Assembly (NCBI GenBank): GCA_029582155.1
Contig: CM055895.1
Location: forward strand, 59,589,578-59,653,577
Direction: 5' to 3'
From: Panopea generosa
Taxonomy: Eukaryota > Mollusca > Bivalvia > Adapedonta > Hiatellidae
DNA length: 64,000 bases
The position numbers and the translations under genes are program-made. Under the pieces are notes generated by a model. It saw only the letters and a list, made by a program, of their open reading frames with translations. It was not told the DNA's origin and searched no databases. This document shows positions 23,043-35,100 of the stretch, piece by piece (position 1 is the first letter of the stretch; every line of letters starts with the position of its first letter).

Positions 23043-24084
23043 TAATATTATGTAGAGGTAGAGTGTAATGTCCCTATTAGAGTTACATTTTCATCTCATT
23101 ATTGTATATCTATCAAACACCAACAATGACATAAACAATCAAAGCTCTGCTGTAAATGAAAATGCACAATGCACTAAAATACTTTTTTTCCTCCGATAAC
23201 TGTCATTCGGATAAATCATTAACGTTGAAAATTAACACTATTAATATAAGTAATGTCATACATGTTAGAGAGATACTCTTGTACTAACCACAACTAATTA
23301 TTTCCTAACGTGATTACGTACTTAATTTAATTAGATTGCAAAACTTGAATATAAACGTATGTTGACGTTGTCTGCTACTTTTTTGTGAGATGTACCATTT
23401 GAACCAGAAAAAATATCGGCGGGAATGGTAGTGTCGGCTTACAATAAATGACTACATCTAGATTTAATCCCCGGACACACGCAATTGAAACAGATACTTT
23501 TTATCCAGGATAATGCTATTGTGTCCGGTACAACAAATGAATACAACAAGATATAATCCGCACACACAGGCGAAATGAAAGGATGCATTGCCGATTTGTT
23601 TGATATATTTGGTAAAATGCCGACAATCCGATTTAAATCGGCTGTAATGTCACGCCATTTCCAGTCGTCATTTAATTTAGCATGGAAGCAATACCAGTTG
23701 TATAAAAATATGTTTATGTGATGTACATGTGTTAGGTACCTCATTGTTCTATCCTGGTGAGTTAGTAATTTTTATATTATTCAAGTGTTCCAATTTACAC
23801 TGTTGGGTGGATAAAAAGTAAACACGATGTGACCAACGCATTATCTATCAGTGGGTAATAATATTTCAATTTAAGAAAGAACCACAAACAGCATAAAAGT
23901 ATTTATAGACAAAACATTAAAACTTGTGAAAGCTCGTTGAGTTTTTCAGCAACACAAAAATATAGTATTTCTAAATTCACCACGATCAGGGTGTCATTTC
24001 ATGACATGAATACTTAACTTGAAATGACATCAGACGCGTTTCATTTCGTTAGCTCGCAAACGTGATTGTGTACATTTGTCATAA

Positions 24085-24086
<2 letters not shown>
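23043..24086. other. Non-coding stretch with a small internal duplication
   Basis: ACAATAAATGACTACATCTAGATTTAATCC near 23440 is partly repeated as ACAACAAATGAATACAACAAGATATAATCC near 23530, a diverged duplication of about 90 bp. It lies inside the 101-codon minus frame 23439-23744, which has no domain. Confidence 0.4.

Positions 24087-24125
<39 letters not shown>
24087..24125. repeat. (GT)n microsatellite
   Basis: A GT dinucleotide run of 39 bp. Confidence 0.98.
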
Positions 24126-24126
<1 letters not shown>

Positions 24127-25740
24127 TGTAAATTTAATATTGCGATGACATTTAGTGACAATCAAAATATGTACCGGTTTAATATCAACGAGTAAATATT
24201 TTACCGTGTATGTATCTAAGCCATTTGGAACACAAACAATGCGCGTTAATTTAATATCCTCTTAAATATATTTTAAATTATATAAAATATGGCATCAATA
24301 ATTTTGAAAGAGATTTGCGATTGGCACATAAAAAATATTTGCCAAATATCATTTAATAAAAAGGTCCTCGTTGAGCAATGTACGTAACCAAAATTTTAAT
24401 GAAGAAATTACCAGACTTGGTTTCATTGCGTCTGTTCACAAGGAGCTATGAATCAATACAACGACCCTCACGTTCCCTTCTCCTTGGGGGGAGGGGAGGA
24501 GTGCATCATTTAACAACCGTCACGTAGCACGTACGACTACTGTTGGGATTGCCAAGTATATCTGATATAGAAAATACCATGTTAGTTTCTGAAATCAACT
24601 TTATCAGGTGAGGCCCAGAAAAAATCTCGGACAAGGCTATGCCGATTTTATTAGTAATCGTTACTTAATGAGTTCCTTGATATCAGAAAAAATAAAACAA
24701 TGAGTACTCGACGACTTATTACAGCCGTTTCGATAGTGAATAATAACTGATCACATGTAACCGCTGCAACATAAAGAAGAACATAGCCGGCTGGGCTGTA
24801 AAAAATGTACATTACTGTTTGATATAGTATGATTCTAAAATACAGCATGTTATGTGCTCTTAAAAGTAGTATATGCAACGGTATTGTATTGGATAAAAAA
24901 AAATGTATAAATAAAAAACAAAGCGGCAAACTCCATGTAAATTTGTTTATGCTGAATAGTGCATTTCGGCTAAACAGTCAAAATACATAATAATTAACAG
25001 CGTCATAAATTCAATGTTTTAAACGTGTATCAAATGTTTATTTGATTACATACGTACTGTGAAACAGATTTTATCTGACTTATCCATTGGGTTATATTCT
25101 TGCGACGTTTATTTGATTGGGTTTGTGTTACTCAGTTATTAAGATATTCATCTTTCAAAAAGCCATACAAATGTAGCAGTTTCTGGTGATACGTTATGAC
25201 TTCGTCTTTTAAAGCTTCATGAGTTAATGTAAAATTTTGTAAATGTTGGAGATCATTAGCAGGAACTCGTTATATAGTTTTGGAAGAAGAAACGCCATGT
25301 CTGTATTCATCTTTTACTTACACATTATATTGCTTGTTGGATAGTTTAGAATATATAATAAAAAAAACTATGAATCAATTTCAAATTACTAATGCTGCAC
25401 ATCTGCTGTATAGACAAAAAGCGGAATGAAGGAAATATTAACATTCATTTGAAAAAGAAAGAAACTAATGCCTTTCATTTTTGTTTAATTGCTAAAACGT
25501 GAAAACTGTATTTAAATATGAAACACATTAATTTGTATCACATAAGTTCTAATTAATTCATTCATCGTTTAATTAATTGATGTTAAAATGGACGTTATCT
25601 AGCTTTAATAATATATTTTGAATTTTGATAAAGGCCAGGTGGCCGAAGATTAAATGATGAGAGAATTAATTTGAACTTATGTGATATATTTAGTTCCCTG
25701 GTGGAAGATTTTTGAACAGAACATTGATTTATACTGATTT
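24126..25740. other. AT-rich non-coding stretch
   Basis: No gene is seen. A G-rich tract near 24487-24501 (TTGGGGGGAGGGGAGGAG) does not strictly fit four separate G3 tracts. Confidence 0.4.
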
Positions 25741-25922
25741 ATTTTAGCTCGCTTGCAAAGAAAGCTCAAAGCGTATTCGAACCGGTCTGGAGTCCGCTTC
25801 CTGGTTATAATCAGAAATGGTTGTTGTTTTTCAATAGGCATCGGATCGGATCAAGATGGCGATTGAAACCGCAACCATTGGCATGAGCGGCAAACACTCT
25901 ATCCACTTTACCACCGCCCCAT
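25741..25922 (-). mobile_element. tRNA-derived SINE (family E)
   Basis: Read on the minus strand, a tRNA-like head GGTGGTAAAGTGGATAGAGT and GCCGCTCATGCC precedes GGTTGCGGTTTCAATCGCC (B-box-like) and a body reaching GAGCTAAAATAAATC. A diverged relative lies at 3337-3502. Confidence 0.6.
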
Positions 25923-26136
25923 ATTATATAAAAAAGTGTGATATACATGAATATATATTATCTTTACCTATTTCATTAGTATTCCAAATTTTTATACTAA
26001 GCTATTGATGCCAACAATATGGTAGGTAGTACCAATTGATACTCGGAGAACGAGGAATTCAGCGTTGGAAATTTGACTGCAGTCAATGTATATAAATGTA
26101 CACATTTAACATCCTTACACACAAAATAACAAACGT
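25923..26136. other. Spacer between two SINE copies
   Basis: AT-rich spacer with no recognised feature. Confidence 0.35.
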
Positions 26137-26316
26137 GTGGTCCTGTGATAATCTTAGCCATGGTCAGGACGTCGTGGGTTCGATCCTCAGCCACGGCTAG
26201 GTGTGGTGTCTTTGAGAAAGACACTTTATCCGGATACGCATAGTACTGATTCTATCCAGGAAGTATCGAGGCGCGTGCTCTCTAACTCTCCAAGAATAAA
26301 TAAGTTTAAATAAAAC
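26137..26316 (+). mobile_element. tRNA-derived SINE family C, plus-strand copy
   Basis: B box GGTTCGATCC is at 26177-26186. It is followed by GGTGTCTTTGAGAAAGACAC, TTTATCCGGATAC, GATTCTATCCAGGAAG and a tail AATAAATAAGTTTAAATAAA. The A-box half of the head is degraded. It is in opposite orientation to the copies at 22831 and 63511. Confidence 0.75.
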
Positions 26317-27177
26317 AATATAACAACACCATAAGCATAAACATGGCATGAAACGACAAAGTTGAAAATATGAGGATCATCAAGTAGGAAATTTAAAACA
26401 GTTTGTCGCGGAATTAATGCTGAAATGGAATCCACGCCAATAGCCTTTTCGAACATTGTGTTATAAATGGTTCCATTTTGTCAACAACAGAGTCTTACTT
26501 TATAAGTAACACTGTTTAAACTTGTTCCAGTATGAGATACTTAACTTGTACTAAAGTTGTTTTTAAACATTCAGGTATTTTTTTCCAGGAAATTCTTAAA
26601 AAAATACGTACAATAAATCAAATTGCAAGTAATATTTCTGTTTTAATACTTCCCAAATGAGCTTGATTAGATCGTCACGTGAAACAAGAAGGATATTTAT
26701 TTAAAACAATATAAGCTGACAGTCATGTATGATTTCGTTTCAGTTTAAGTGAGGGTTGGACCCCTGTTTTTTGTTTATTTTATTAATTTTATGTGGCTCT
26801 TTATTTGGCACTTATTTTGGATTGTGCGATTTTCCCTGACTTTTGAAAATCAATTGCCAATATTTTATTGTGGAAATTAATTTTGTCTTCATCTTTAATT
26901 ATTAAGTAATTGTGATGATTTAATTACCTATAGCACTTTCAATTACTAATAACAATTCATTGCATCTTTAGAAGTTTACAAAACATGTAATGAAATTGGT
27001 TAGAGAGAAGAATAACACGAACGTATAAGAGTTCAAAGAAATATTTCAATTTCATTTGTGTAAATATCTCCAGCGATCTAGCAAAGCGTTTTTTAAATTC
27101 ATCCCTTGAATTACAAAACTAAGTAATTAAATGCAGATGCATCACGGAAATCACAAAAAAAGTTTGATGTTCATTTT
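26317..27177. other. AT-rich non-coding stretch
   Basis: No feature is recognised. Confidence 0.4.
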
Positions 27178-27310
27178 CAATTATTTATTCAACATCGATT
27201 GTGAGACAAGTTCTAACGACTTAAACACTATTGCACGCGATGTCGTCCTGTATAAAACTAATTAGGCATTTGTAAAAAACGTGTCTTCCTGAATAACCTA
27301 ATCCTTGGTC
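27178..27310 (-). mobile_element. Decayed SINE fragment (family C)
   Basis: TTATTTATTCAACATCGATTGTGAGACAAG matches the tail of 22831-23042. A later GTGTCTTCCTGAATAACC / GGTCCAATTCTCTACCACT portion resembles the degraded body and head. Confidence 0.5.
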
Positions 27311-27404
27311 CAATTCTCTACCACTATGTTACTTTTGTATTGTGAGGGTTTAAAGAACATTTTGTAACCACAAAAGTCTTTAAAACGGTGTTTCAATGAA
27401 TAAA

Positions 27405-27985
27405 ACAAATGTAAAGTACAAAAGAATCGTGAGGATACAATATACAAAAATATTAAATACAAAAATATCATGATGGAAAGACAAACGTATCGTGATGGGT
27501 AAAATTCAAAAGTATCGTGATGAGTAAAATACAAAAGTATCATGATGAGTAAAATACAAGAGTGATGGTAAAAATTTAAAAATATCGTGATTGGTGTATA
27601 CAAAAGTGGTAAAATACAATTGTATCCCGAGGACCTGAAATGTCAAAATATTTAAAATTCAATGAAAGTAGTATACATGAACGGGTTTATGTGTGAACAT
27701 ATTGAAGAGTAAAATTATATTTTACATTTGAATACAAAATTACCATGATGCGCAACATACACATTTATCGTGATAGTAAACATATGACACATTTCGGGTC
27801 TTGAAGTGCAACATACGTTTCGTGATGAGTAGTTTACGAAAATGTTTGGAAGGTTAACACAGGTAGCGTGACTGGTAATATACGAACATGTAGGGAATGG
27901 TTATTTACACTTGTATCGTGATGAAATTATACTTTAATGTCGTGGTGGTTTATACACGAAATTATCAAATGGGTAAAATACAGAG
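27405..27985. repeat. Minisatellite, about 25-bp unit, diverging rightward
   Basis: The unit AAAAGTATCGTGATGAGTAA plus AATAC is clearest at 27480-27570. Diverged copies containing TATCGTGAT or TTCGTGATGAGTA continue to about 27985. Minus-strand open frames over it are repeat artefacts. Confidence 0.75.
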
Positions 27986-28252
27986 TCAAACATCTATTTG
28001 TCTATCGCATTTTAATTATCTTTCAAACCAGTATTTGCTTTTAGCAATTAGTGAAACCCGGGTAATTATATGAATTTCTGATGAATACAATAATTGATCC
28101 GTCTGTTAATTCCCTATCTTTAATCGGCTTATCTCTTGGCAGGCGTGATGTTGGAAAATAAATACGCCAGGAATAAATTGAGATGAGAAACTGTAAAATG
28201 ATTAATGACTATGAACAACAAGTTCAATATTATCGGGTTTTTACGTAAAAAA
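27986..28252. other. Non-coding spacer
   Basis: No feature is recognised. Confidence 0.3.
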
Positions 28253-28494
28253 GTTTCCTCCGTGGCCGTCTGGTCCAAGACGTCGTCAAGATCACTCACC
28301 TCTCACCGCTAATGGTCATAGGTTCGGGTCTCGCTCGCTCCAATAACTTTATTTAAGACATTTTACCAGTTACTTGCAGAAGAACAGTGGTTCTACTAAA
28401 ATGTATTCTGAAGTTAACGTCCACCAATAAAACTGAATATGCCTTATATAATATATATAAAATGTGTTGAAAATGGCGTAAAACCCCATTAAAA
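28253..28494 (+). mobile_element. SINE family A, full-length copy
   Basis: The tRNA-like head has TGGCCGTCTGGTC (A box, 28263-28275) and GGTTCGGGTCTCG (B box, from 28321) at near-normal spacing. The body has CTCGCTCCAATAACTTTAT, GAACAGTGGTTCTAC, CAATAAAACTGAATATGCC and TGTGTTGAAAATGGCGTAAA. It serves as the reference copy for judging the others in this window. Confidence 0.85.
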
Positions 28495-28760
28495 AAGACA
28501 AAAAGTGTCCTAAAATAGAAAGGATACGAACTAGCTCACCTTTTCTTACCTCACTCCAACTACAACACTTGGCTATGATAACGCACGCCCTTTAATTAAA
28601 CTGTATTTCCACTACACGTTGCCTATCTCCATGATATTGAATTGTAGACTTATCAAGTTTCCGTAATATTGTATTCTGTATCCGTTATAAGTACATTCTC
28701 TTCGTAATGGTAAATTCGATGTCATTATTAAATATTTTTCCTTAATAATCTTGATTTTCG
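28495..28760. other. Non-coding stretch
   Basis: No feature apart from the beginning of weak repeat structure near 28620. Confidence 0.3.
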
Positions 28761-29466
28761 TTATCAAATACAAGTATTCTTAAGACATGATGGTGAATTT
28801 TATATAAAAGTATAAATACAATGGTGAATTTTATATCAATGTTATATCAAATATAACACATTACTTCAGCACAATATTGAATTTTATATCAAATATAACT
28901 ATTCTTTTAACATAGTCTAAGAGTTGATTTGGTATTCTCTAACATGATGCTGAATTTTCTATCAATTTGTGGTAATTTGATATCAACTATATGTATTCTC
29001 TAACATGATGTTGAATTTTCAACCAATTTGAAGTACTGTTCTCCTTTCATACTGTTGAGTTGTATATAAAATATAAAAAATTTCTTGACATACTGTTGAA
29101 TTTTTTGTCACGCATGAGTATTTTCCTTCAATTTATGGGGACTATTTTAACTCTGTAATCGTTTACAAAACCATTCACATCGTTCATAATGTGTGCGCCA
29201 ATCAACTTTTAACCTCGTGTTGAATTGTTATCAAATATAAGCATTCTCTTAGCATAATTTTGAATTTATAGTGAATAAAGTTTAACTACACATAAATACT
29301 CTTAATATACTGTTGAATTTTATATCAAAAATATTGATTTCTTAACTTGATATTGAATTTTATTTACAAGCATAAGTATTTCCCTCCCAGTTTATGGGCT
29401 ATTTCATTCTATTATTGTTAACAAATCCATGTCCATCGATCATAATTAGTGTGCCAATCAACTTAA
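28761..29466. repeat. Degenerate AT-rich tandem repeat
   Basis: GTTGAATTTTATATCAAATATAA-like units followed by TATTCTCTTAACAT recur about ten times with irregular spacing. A larger block is duplicated: TTTATGGGGACTATTTTAACTC to GTGCGCCAATCAACTT near 29135-29210 matches TTTATGGGCTATTTCATTCT to GTGCCAATCAACTT near 29391-29464, about 255 bp apart. Confidence 0.7.
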
Positions 29467-30402
29467 AGCTTGACTACATTTATAGTTTATTGCTAAACAA
29501 AGCAAATGATGCTATCTTTCGCATAAATGCTTTTAGCCAATATCACACTGACGTTTTGACATGTTATTATAGTTTTATTACACCATTAATGGCCCAGGTT
29601 AATGTAAAGGCAATTTTGTGACATATCTGAATACATTCGATACAAAATGGTATCGATTTGTTAATCTTATCTACAAGAATATTTCTATGAAAACATCTTT
29701 GTCAAAACTGAATTTATCAATGGTTGAACTAAACGGAGCTGTGCATATACGTCATAATATATTTTCAAATACGATGCATGATATTTTGCGATATCATAAT
29801 ACGTACATCAGCCCTGAATGCAAATGATTAGTCGACATTAATTGCTTATAAGCAACTATCAAAATAGGTTTTAACTGGCAGGATATACGGACTTCAAACA
29901 TTATGAACATAAGGAAATAGACACCAACGTCGTCTTTATGGAGCATTATGTATGATATTATCAAAAATACTGATAACTTGAGTTATATATGTCCCAATAC
30001 AAATGCATCAGTGAGAAAATTGCGGGCATGTTTAGTAAAACTGAACTAGAAATGGAAACAACAATAATAACAACACAAACAACAATTTTAACAATTACAA
30101 CACAGACACAGACAAACCAAAAAAAAAAGTAACTAATTAGAAAACAAGGGCAAATAAAAACCACAAAAGCAGCAGAAAAGTCGAGGATGGCTTTATGTTC
30201 CAGCTTATATGGCAAATCGTTGATCAGGTGATATGTGATTAGCTGTCGAACGGCTCCTGGTATCACTAAGACTAACTGAGAGACAATACATATTTTGTTT
30301 TATATATAGCTCAGTTGTGTATAGAATAAGACGCTGATGCACAATGTACAGTTGTATAAATATTTTCAACATATTGGGAAATATAACAAACAGAATTTGA
30401 AA
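29467..30402. other. AT-rich non-coding stretch
   Basis: Open frames at 29394-29827 and 29961-30266 have no recognisable domain. An A/C-rich low-complexity tract lies near 30055-30130. Confidence 0.4.
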
Positions 30403-30567
30403 ATGTTAAGTGCAGTAGAATCCCCAGTGCCAGCTGCAGCTACGACACCGCCGCCATTGCCGTTTGATTTAGAGTGCTGCCTTGCATATAAATCATATCC
30501 AGCTTCAGGAGATGATATGCGGAAAAGCAATTTTAATTTCCTTGGAGGATGTTGTAGTCTGCAAGAG
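30403..30567 (+). CDS. Candidate coding exon of unknown protein
   Basis: ATG at 30403 opens a 55-codon frame that is richer in G+C and less repetitive than its surroundings. It ends at a good 5' splice donor, AAGAG|GTAAAT, with the GT at 30568-30569 in phase 0. The predicted peptide starts MLSAVESPVPAAA and has a TTPPPLP proline stretch and two cysteine pairs (ECC near residue 25, GGCC near residue 50). I recognise no family. No partner exon was found downstream; 30600-31360 is duplicated non-coding DNA. The in-frame sequence past the GT continues to a stop at 30597, so an unspliced short frame remains an alternative. The ATG choice is a guess; an acceptor upstream (ACAAACAG at about 30392) could instead make it an internal exon. 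Confidence 0.3.
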
Positions 30568-30599
30568 GTAAATATTTGTTATGGTCTTAAGAGATAATG

Positions 30600-30690
30600 A
30601 ATGCATACAAACACCCGCAGTTTTGTATTATAATAACAATGCATGCATACAAACATCCGCAGTTTTGTATACTAACACTGATGGATTGCA
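30600..30690. repeat. Short direct duplication, about 52 bp apart
   Basis: GCATACAAACACCCGCAGTTTTGTAT is repeated as GCATACAAACATCCGCAGTTTTGTAT. This is a recent local duplication. Confidence 0.85.
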
Positions 30691-30776
30691 ATTTTTGACT
30701 CTTTAAACGTCCGCTGAGATTGAGTTGTTGCCTTGATTGCAGTCTTCAAATCACTTATGTCTAACTGTTAAGGTTA

Positions 30777-30965
30777 CCCAATTTGATATACTAAACTTTA
30801 TGTGAGAAACTGTGCAAGCTATTTGCGGACATATTCTAAAATTGATTATACTCGGACCTCATCATCAAGCTATAAAATTGAGGTCAACCAATTTGATATG
30901 CAAAACTATATGTGAGAAACTTTACAAGCTTCATGCCGTAGAAACATTTCAAATTGGTTATACTC
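30777..30965. repeat. Two-copy direct duplication, about 110-bp period
   Basis: CCAATTTGATATACTAAACT with TATGTGAGAAACT and TGGTTATACTCGGAC-like ends occurs twice, near 30778 and 30888. Confidence 0.8.
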
Positions 30966-30989
30966 GGACTCGTCCATCCACCTATACAA

Positions 30990-31360
30990 TTGTTTGTCAT
31001 GTTTAACATTTAATGTGTTGACGTAAAGTTACGTTTAATCAAGTTCATAAAAAGAAAGAGAACTATTTAATAAGAACTCGACCATTCTTACATGTCATCT
31101 ATTCAATTATTTGATTTGGTTGCCATATTTAACATTTGATGTGTTGGCGTTAAGTTACGTTTAATCAAATTCATTACATGAAAGATGACTATTTAATAAT
31201 AACTTTACCATTCTTCTTACAAGTCATCAATTTAATTATTTGAATTGGTTGCCATAATTAACATTTAATGTGTTGACGTAAAGTAACGTTTAATAAAACT
31301 CATCAAAAGAAAATGTTTAATAAGAACTTGACTATTCTTACAAGTCATTCTTACAAGGAA
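30990..31360. repeat. Three-copy tandem duplication, about 125-129-bp period
   Basis: TTTAACATTTAATGTGTTGA with CGTAAAGTTACGTTTAATCA and CATTCTTACAAGTCAT begins near 30999, 31124 and 31253. The copies are diverged and have small indels. Confidence 0.85.
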
Positions 31361-32175
31361 AAAAATAAAAATTATTCGCAATATTTCTAAACACACATCT
31401 GGATGTCTATATGACTAATGATATTGCAGGGCGGCTTATACATCTAACCAATGTCTAGTCCTGATGCATGCGGCATAAATCAACGTATGATATACATATC
31501 ATTTTGTATTTGGGGAGTATATCTATAAAACTGTACTAAATATTAGTTTTACGTTACACTCATATTGAACATACATGATGGATTTTGAGACAGTAAGCGG
31601 TAAAAGAGAGAGTAAATGATCCTGATACGATATTTTATAAGAACAATTAATCTGAGTAATCCATCTTCATTGTTAATTTTCATTTAGTGGTGATTGTATA
31701 AAATGCCAGTTTTTTTTTCATTTTCTGGTTTATCGTTCATAAACAAGTTTTTTAAATAGATATCATCAGATACTGAGATGATATGTAGAAATCACTGCTT
31801 TTAGACTTTGTTTTAATCATTTAAACTAGAAATATATTCTATTATATAATTACAAGTAAAGATACATGCAAATTTCTGTGAATTGGGTCTCAGTCACATA
31901 AAATGTTCTTTGCCATCTACCACATGATCAACAATATCTCATCTAAGAAATATAGAGCACTTTTATTATTGAATTTGTTTTTACAAATGCAGTTGCAATT
32001 GCACTAATGATTTCCCCGTAGTCGGCGAAATTGATCCTTGGCCTTTGAATAAGTGTAGCGCTGTTTTCATTTGATAACATGCAATCTTACAGTAATGTTT
32101 TGGTATGTTAATGAAATCTATACCGAAGTAAATACATCATTCAACATCAATGCATCAAACGAAAATGATATTTGT
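31361..32175. other. AT-rich non-coding stretch
   Basis: No feature is recognised. Confidence 0.4.
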
Positions 32176-35100
32176 CACATAATGATTTATTCTTGGTAAG
32201 GATAAATGCTGTACGCTTTATATTACCGGTGAGACATGCTGATTTGGTCTTGGTAAAGTAAATTACTGTACGCTTTATATTATCGGTGAGACATGCTGAC
32301 TTGGTCTTGGTGAAGATAATTACTGTACGCATTATATTACCGGTGAGACATGCTGATTTGGTCTTGGTAAAGATAATTGCTGGACGCATTATATTAAAAG
32401 TGAGACATGCTAATTAGGTCTTGGTAAGGATAATTGCTGTACGCATTACATTAAAAGTGAGACATGCTGATTTGGTTTTGGTAAAGATAATTGCTGTACG
32501 CATTATATTACAGGTGAGACATGCTGATTTTGTCTTGGTAAAGATAATTGCTGGACGCATTATATTAAAAGTGAGACATGCTGATTTGGTTTTGGTAAGG
32601 ATAATTGCTGTACGCTTTATATTACCGGTGAGACATGCTGATTTGGTCTTGGTAAAGATAATTGCTGGACGCATTATATTACTGGTGAGACGTGCTGTTT
32701 TGGTCTTGGCAAGGATACTTTCTGTATGCATTATATTACCGGTGAGACGTGCTGATTTGGTCTTGGTAAAGGTAATTGCTGTATTCATAAAATTACCGTT
32801 GAGACATGCTGATTTGATCTTGGAAAGGATAATTGCTGTACGCAATATATTACAGGTTAGACATGCTGATTTGGTATTGGTCAGATAATTGTTGTACGCA
32901 TTATATTACCGGTGAGACATGCTGAATTGGTCTTCGTAAGGATAATTGCTGTACGCATTATATTACCGGTGAAACATGTTTATTTGTTCTTGGAACGGAT
33001 AATTGCTGTACGGACTATATTACAGGTGAGACATGCTGATTTGGTCTTGGTCAGATAATTGTTGAACGCATTATATTACCGGTGAGACATGCTGATTTGA
33101 TCTTGGTAAGGATAATTGCAGTATGCATTATATTACCGTTGAGACATGCTGATTTGGTCTTGGTAAGGATAATTGCTGTAAGCATTATATTACTGGTGAG
33201 ACATGCTGATTTGGTCTTGGTAAAGATAAGTGTAGTACGCATTATATTACCGGTGAGACATGCTGATTTGGTCTTGGTAAGGATAATTGCAATACGCATT
33301 ATATTTCCGGTGAGACATGCTGATTTGATCTTGGTAAGATAATTGCTGTACACATTATAGCACAAGTGAGACATGCTGATTTGGTCTTGGTATGGATAAT
33401 TGCTGTACGCATTATATTACCGGTGAGACGTGCTGATTTGGTCTTGGTAAAGATAATTGCTGTACGCTTTATATTACCGGTGAGACGTGCTGTTTTAGTC
33501 CTGGTAAGAATACTTTCTCTACGCATTATAATACAGGTGAGACGTGCTGATTTAGTCTTGAAGATACTTTCTGTACGGATTATATCACCGGTGAGACGTG
33601 CTGATTTGGTCTTGGTAAGATAATTGCTGTACGCATTATATTACCGAAGAGATGTGCTGATTTTGTCTTGGTAAGGATAATTGCTGTACGCATTATATTA
33701 CCAGTGAGATGTGCTGATTTGGTTTCGGTTAGGGTAATTGCTGTACGCATTATATTACCGGTGAGACATGCTGATTTGGTCTTGGTAAGATAATTGTTGT
33801 ACGCATTATATTACCGATGAGACATAATGATTTTGATAAGGATAATTGATGTACGCATTATATTACTAGTGAGACATGCTGATTTTGTCTTGGTCAGATA
33901 ATTGTTGTACGCATTGTATTACCGATGAGACGTGCTGATTTAGTCTTGGTAAGGATAATTGCAGTACACATTATATTACCGGTGAGACATGCTGATTTGC
34001 TCTTGGTAAAGATAATTTCTGTACGGATTACAGTACAGGTGAAACATGTTGATTTGGTCTTTGTCAGATAATTGTTGTACGCATTATATTACCGGTGAGA
34101 CATGCTAATTAGGTCTTGGTAAAGATAATTGCTGTACACATTATATTGCCGGTGAGACATGCTGATTTGGTCCTGGTAAGGATAATTGCTCTCCGCATTA
34201 TATTACCGGTGAGACTTGCTGATTTGATCTTGGTAAGATTATTGTTGTACACATTATAGCACAAGTGAGACATGCTGATTTGATCTTGGTAAGGATAATT
34301 GCTGTACGCATTATATTACCGGTGAGACGTGCTGATTTGGTCTTGGTGAAGATAATTGCTGTACGCATTATATTACCAGTAAGTCGTGCTGATTTGGTAT
34401 TGGTAAGAAATTTGTTGTACGCATTATATTACCGGTGAGACATGCTGATTTGTCTTGGTGGGATAATTGCTGTACACATTAAATTACCCGTGAGACGTGC
34501 TGATTTGGTCTTGGTAAAGATAATTGTTGTACGCATTATATAACCGGCGAGCCGTGCTGATTTGGTTTTGGTAAGATAATTGTTGTACGCATTATATTAC
34601 CGGTGAGACATGCTGATTTGTCTTGGTAAGATAATTACTGAACACATTAAATTACCCGTGAGACGTGCTGATTTGGTTTTGATAAGACAATTGCTGTACG
34701 CTTTATATTACCGGTGAGACATGCTGATTTGGTCTTGGAAAGGATAATTGCTGTACGCATTATATTACCGGTGAGACGTGCTGATTTGGTTTTGCTAATG
34801 ATAGTTGCAGTACGCATTATATTACCGGTGAGACATGCTGATTTGGTATTGGTCAAGATAATTGTGATACGCATTATATCACCGATAAGCCAAACTGATT
34901 TGGTTTTGGTAAGATAATTGCTGTACGCATTATATTACCGGTGAGACATGCTGATTTGGTCCTGGTAAGGATGCTTTCTGTACGCATTATATTACCGGTG
35001 AGACATGCTGATTAGGTCTTGGTCAGATAATTGTTGTACGCATTATATTACAGGTGAGAAATGCTGATTTGGTCTTGATAAGGATAATTTCTGTACGCGT

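Noticed and set aside
24487..24501. Second G-quadruplex
   Set aside because: The G-rich tract lacks four separated runs of at least three Gs.
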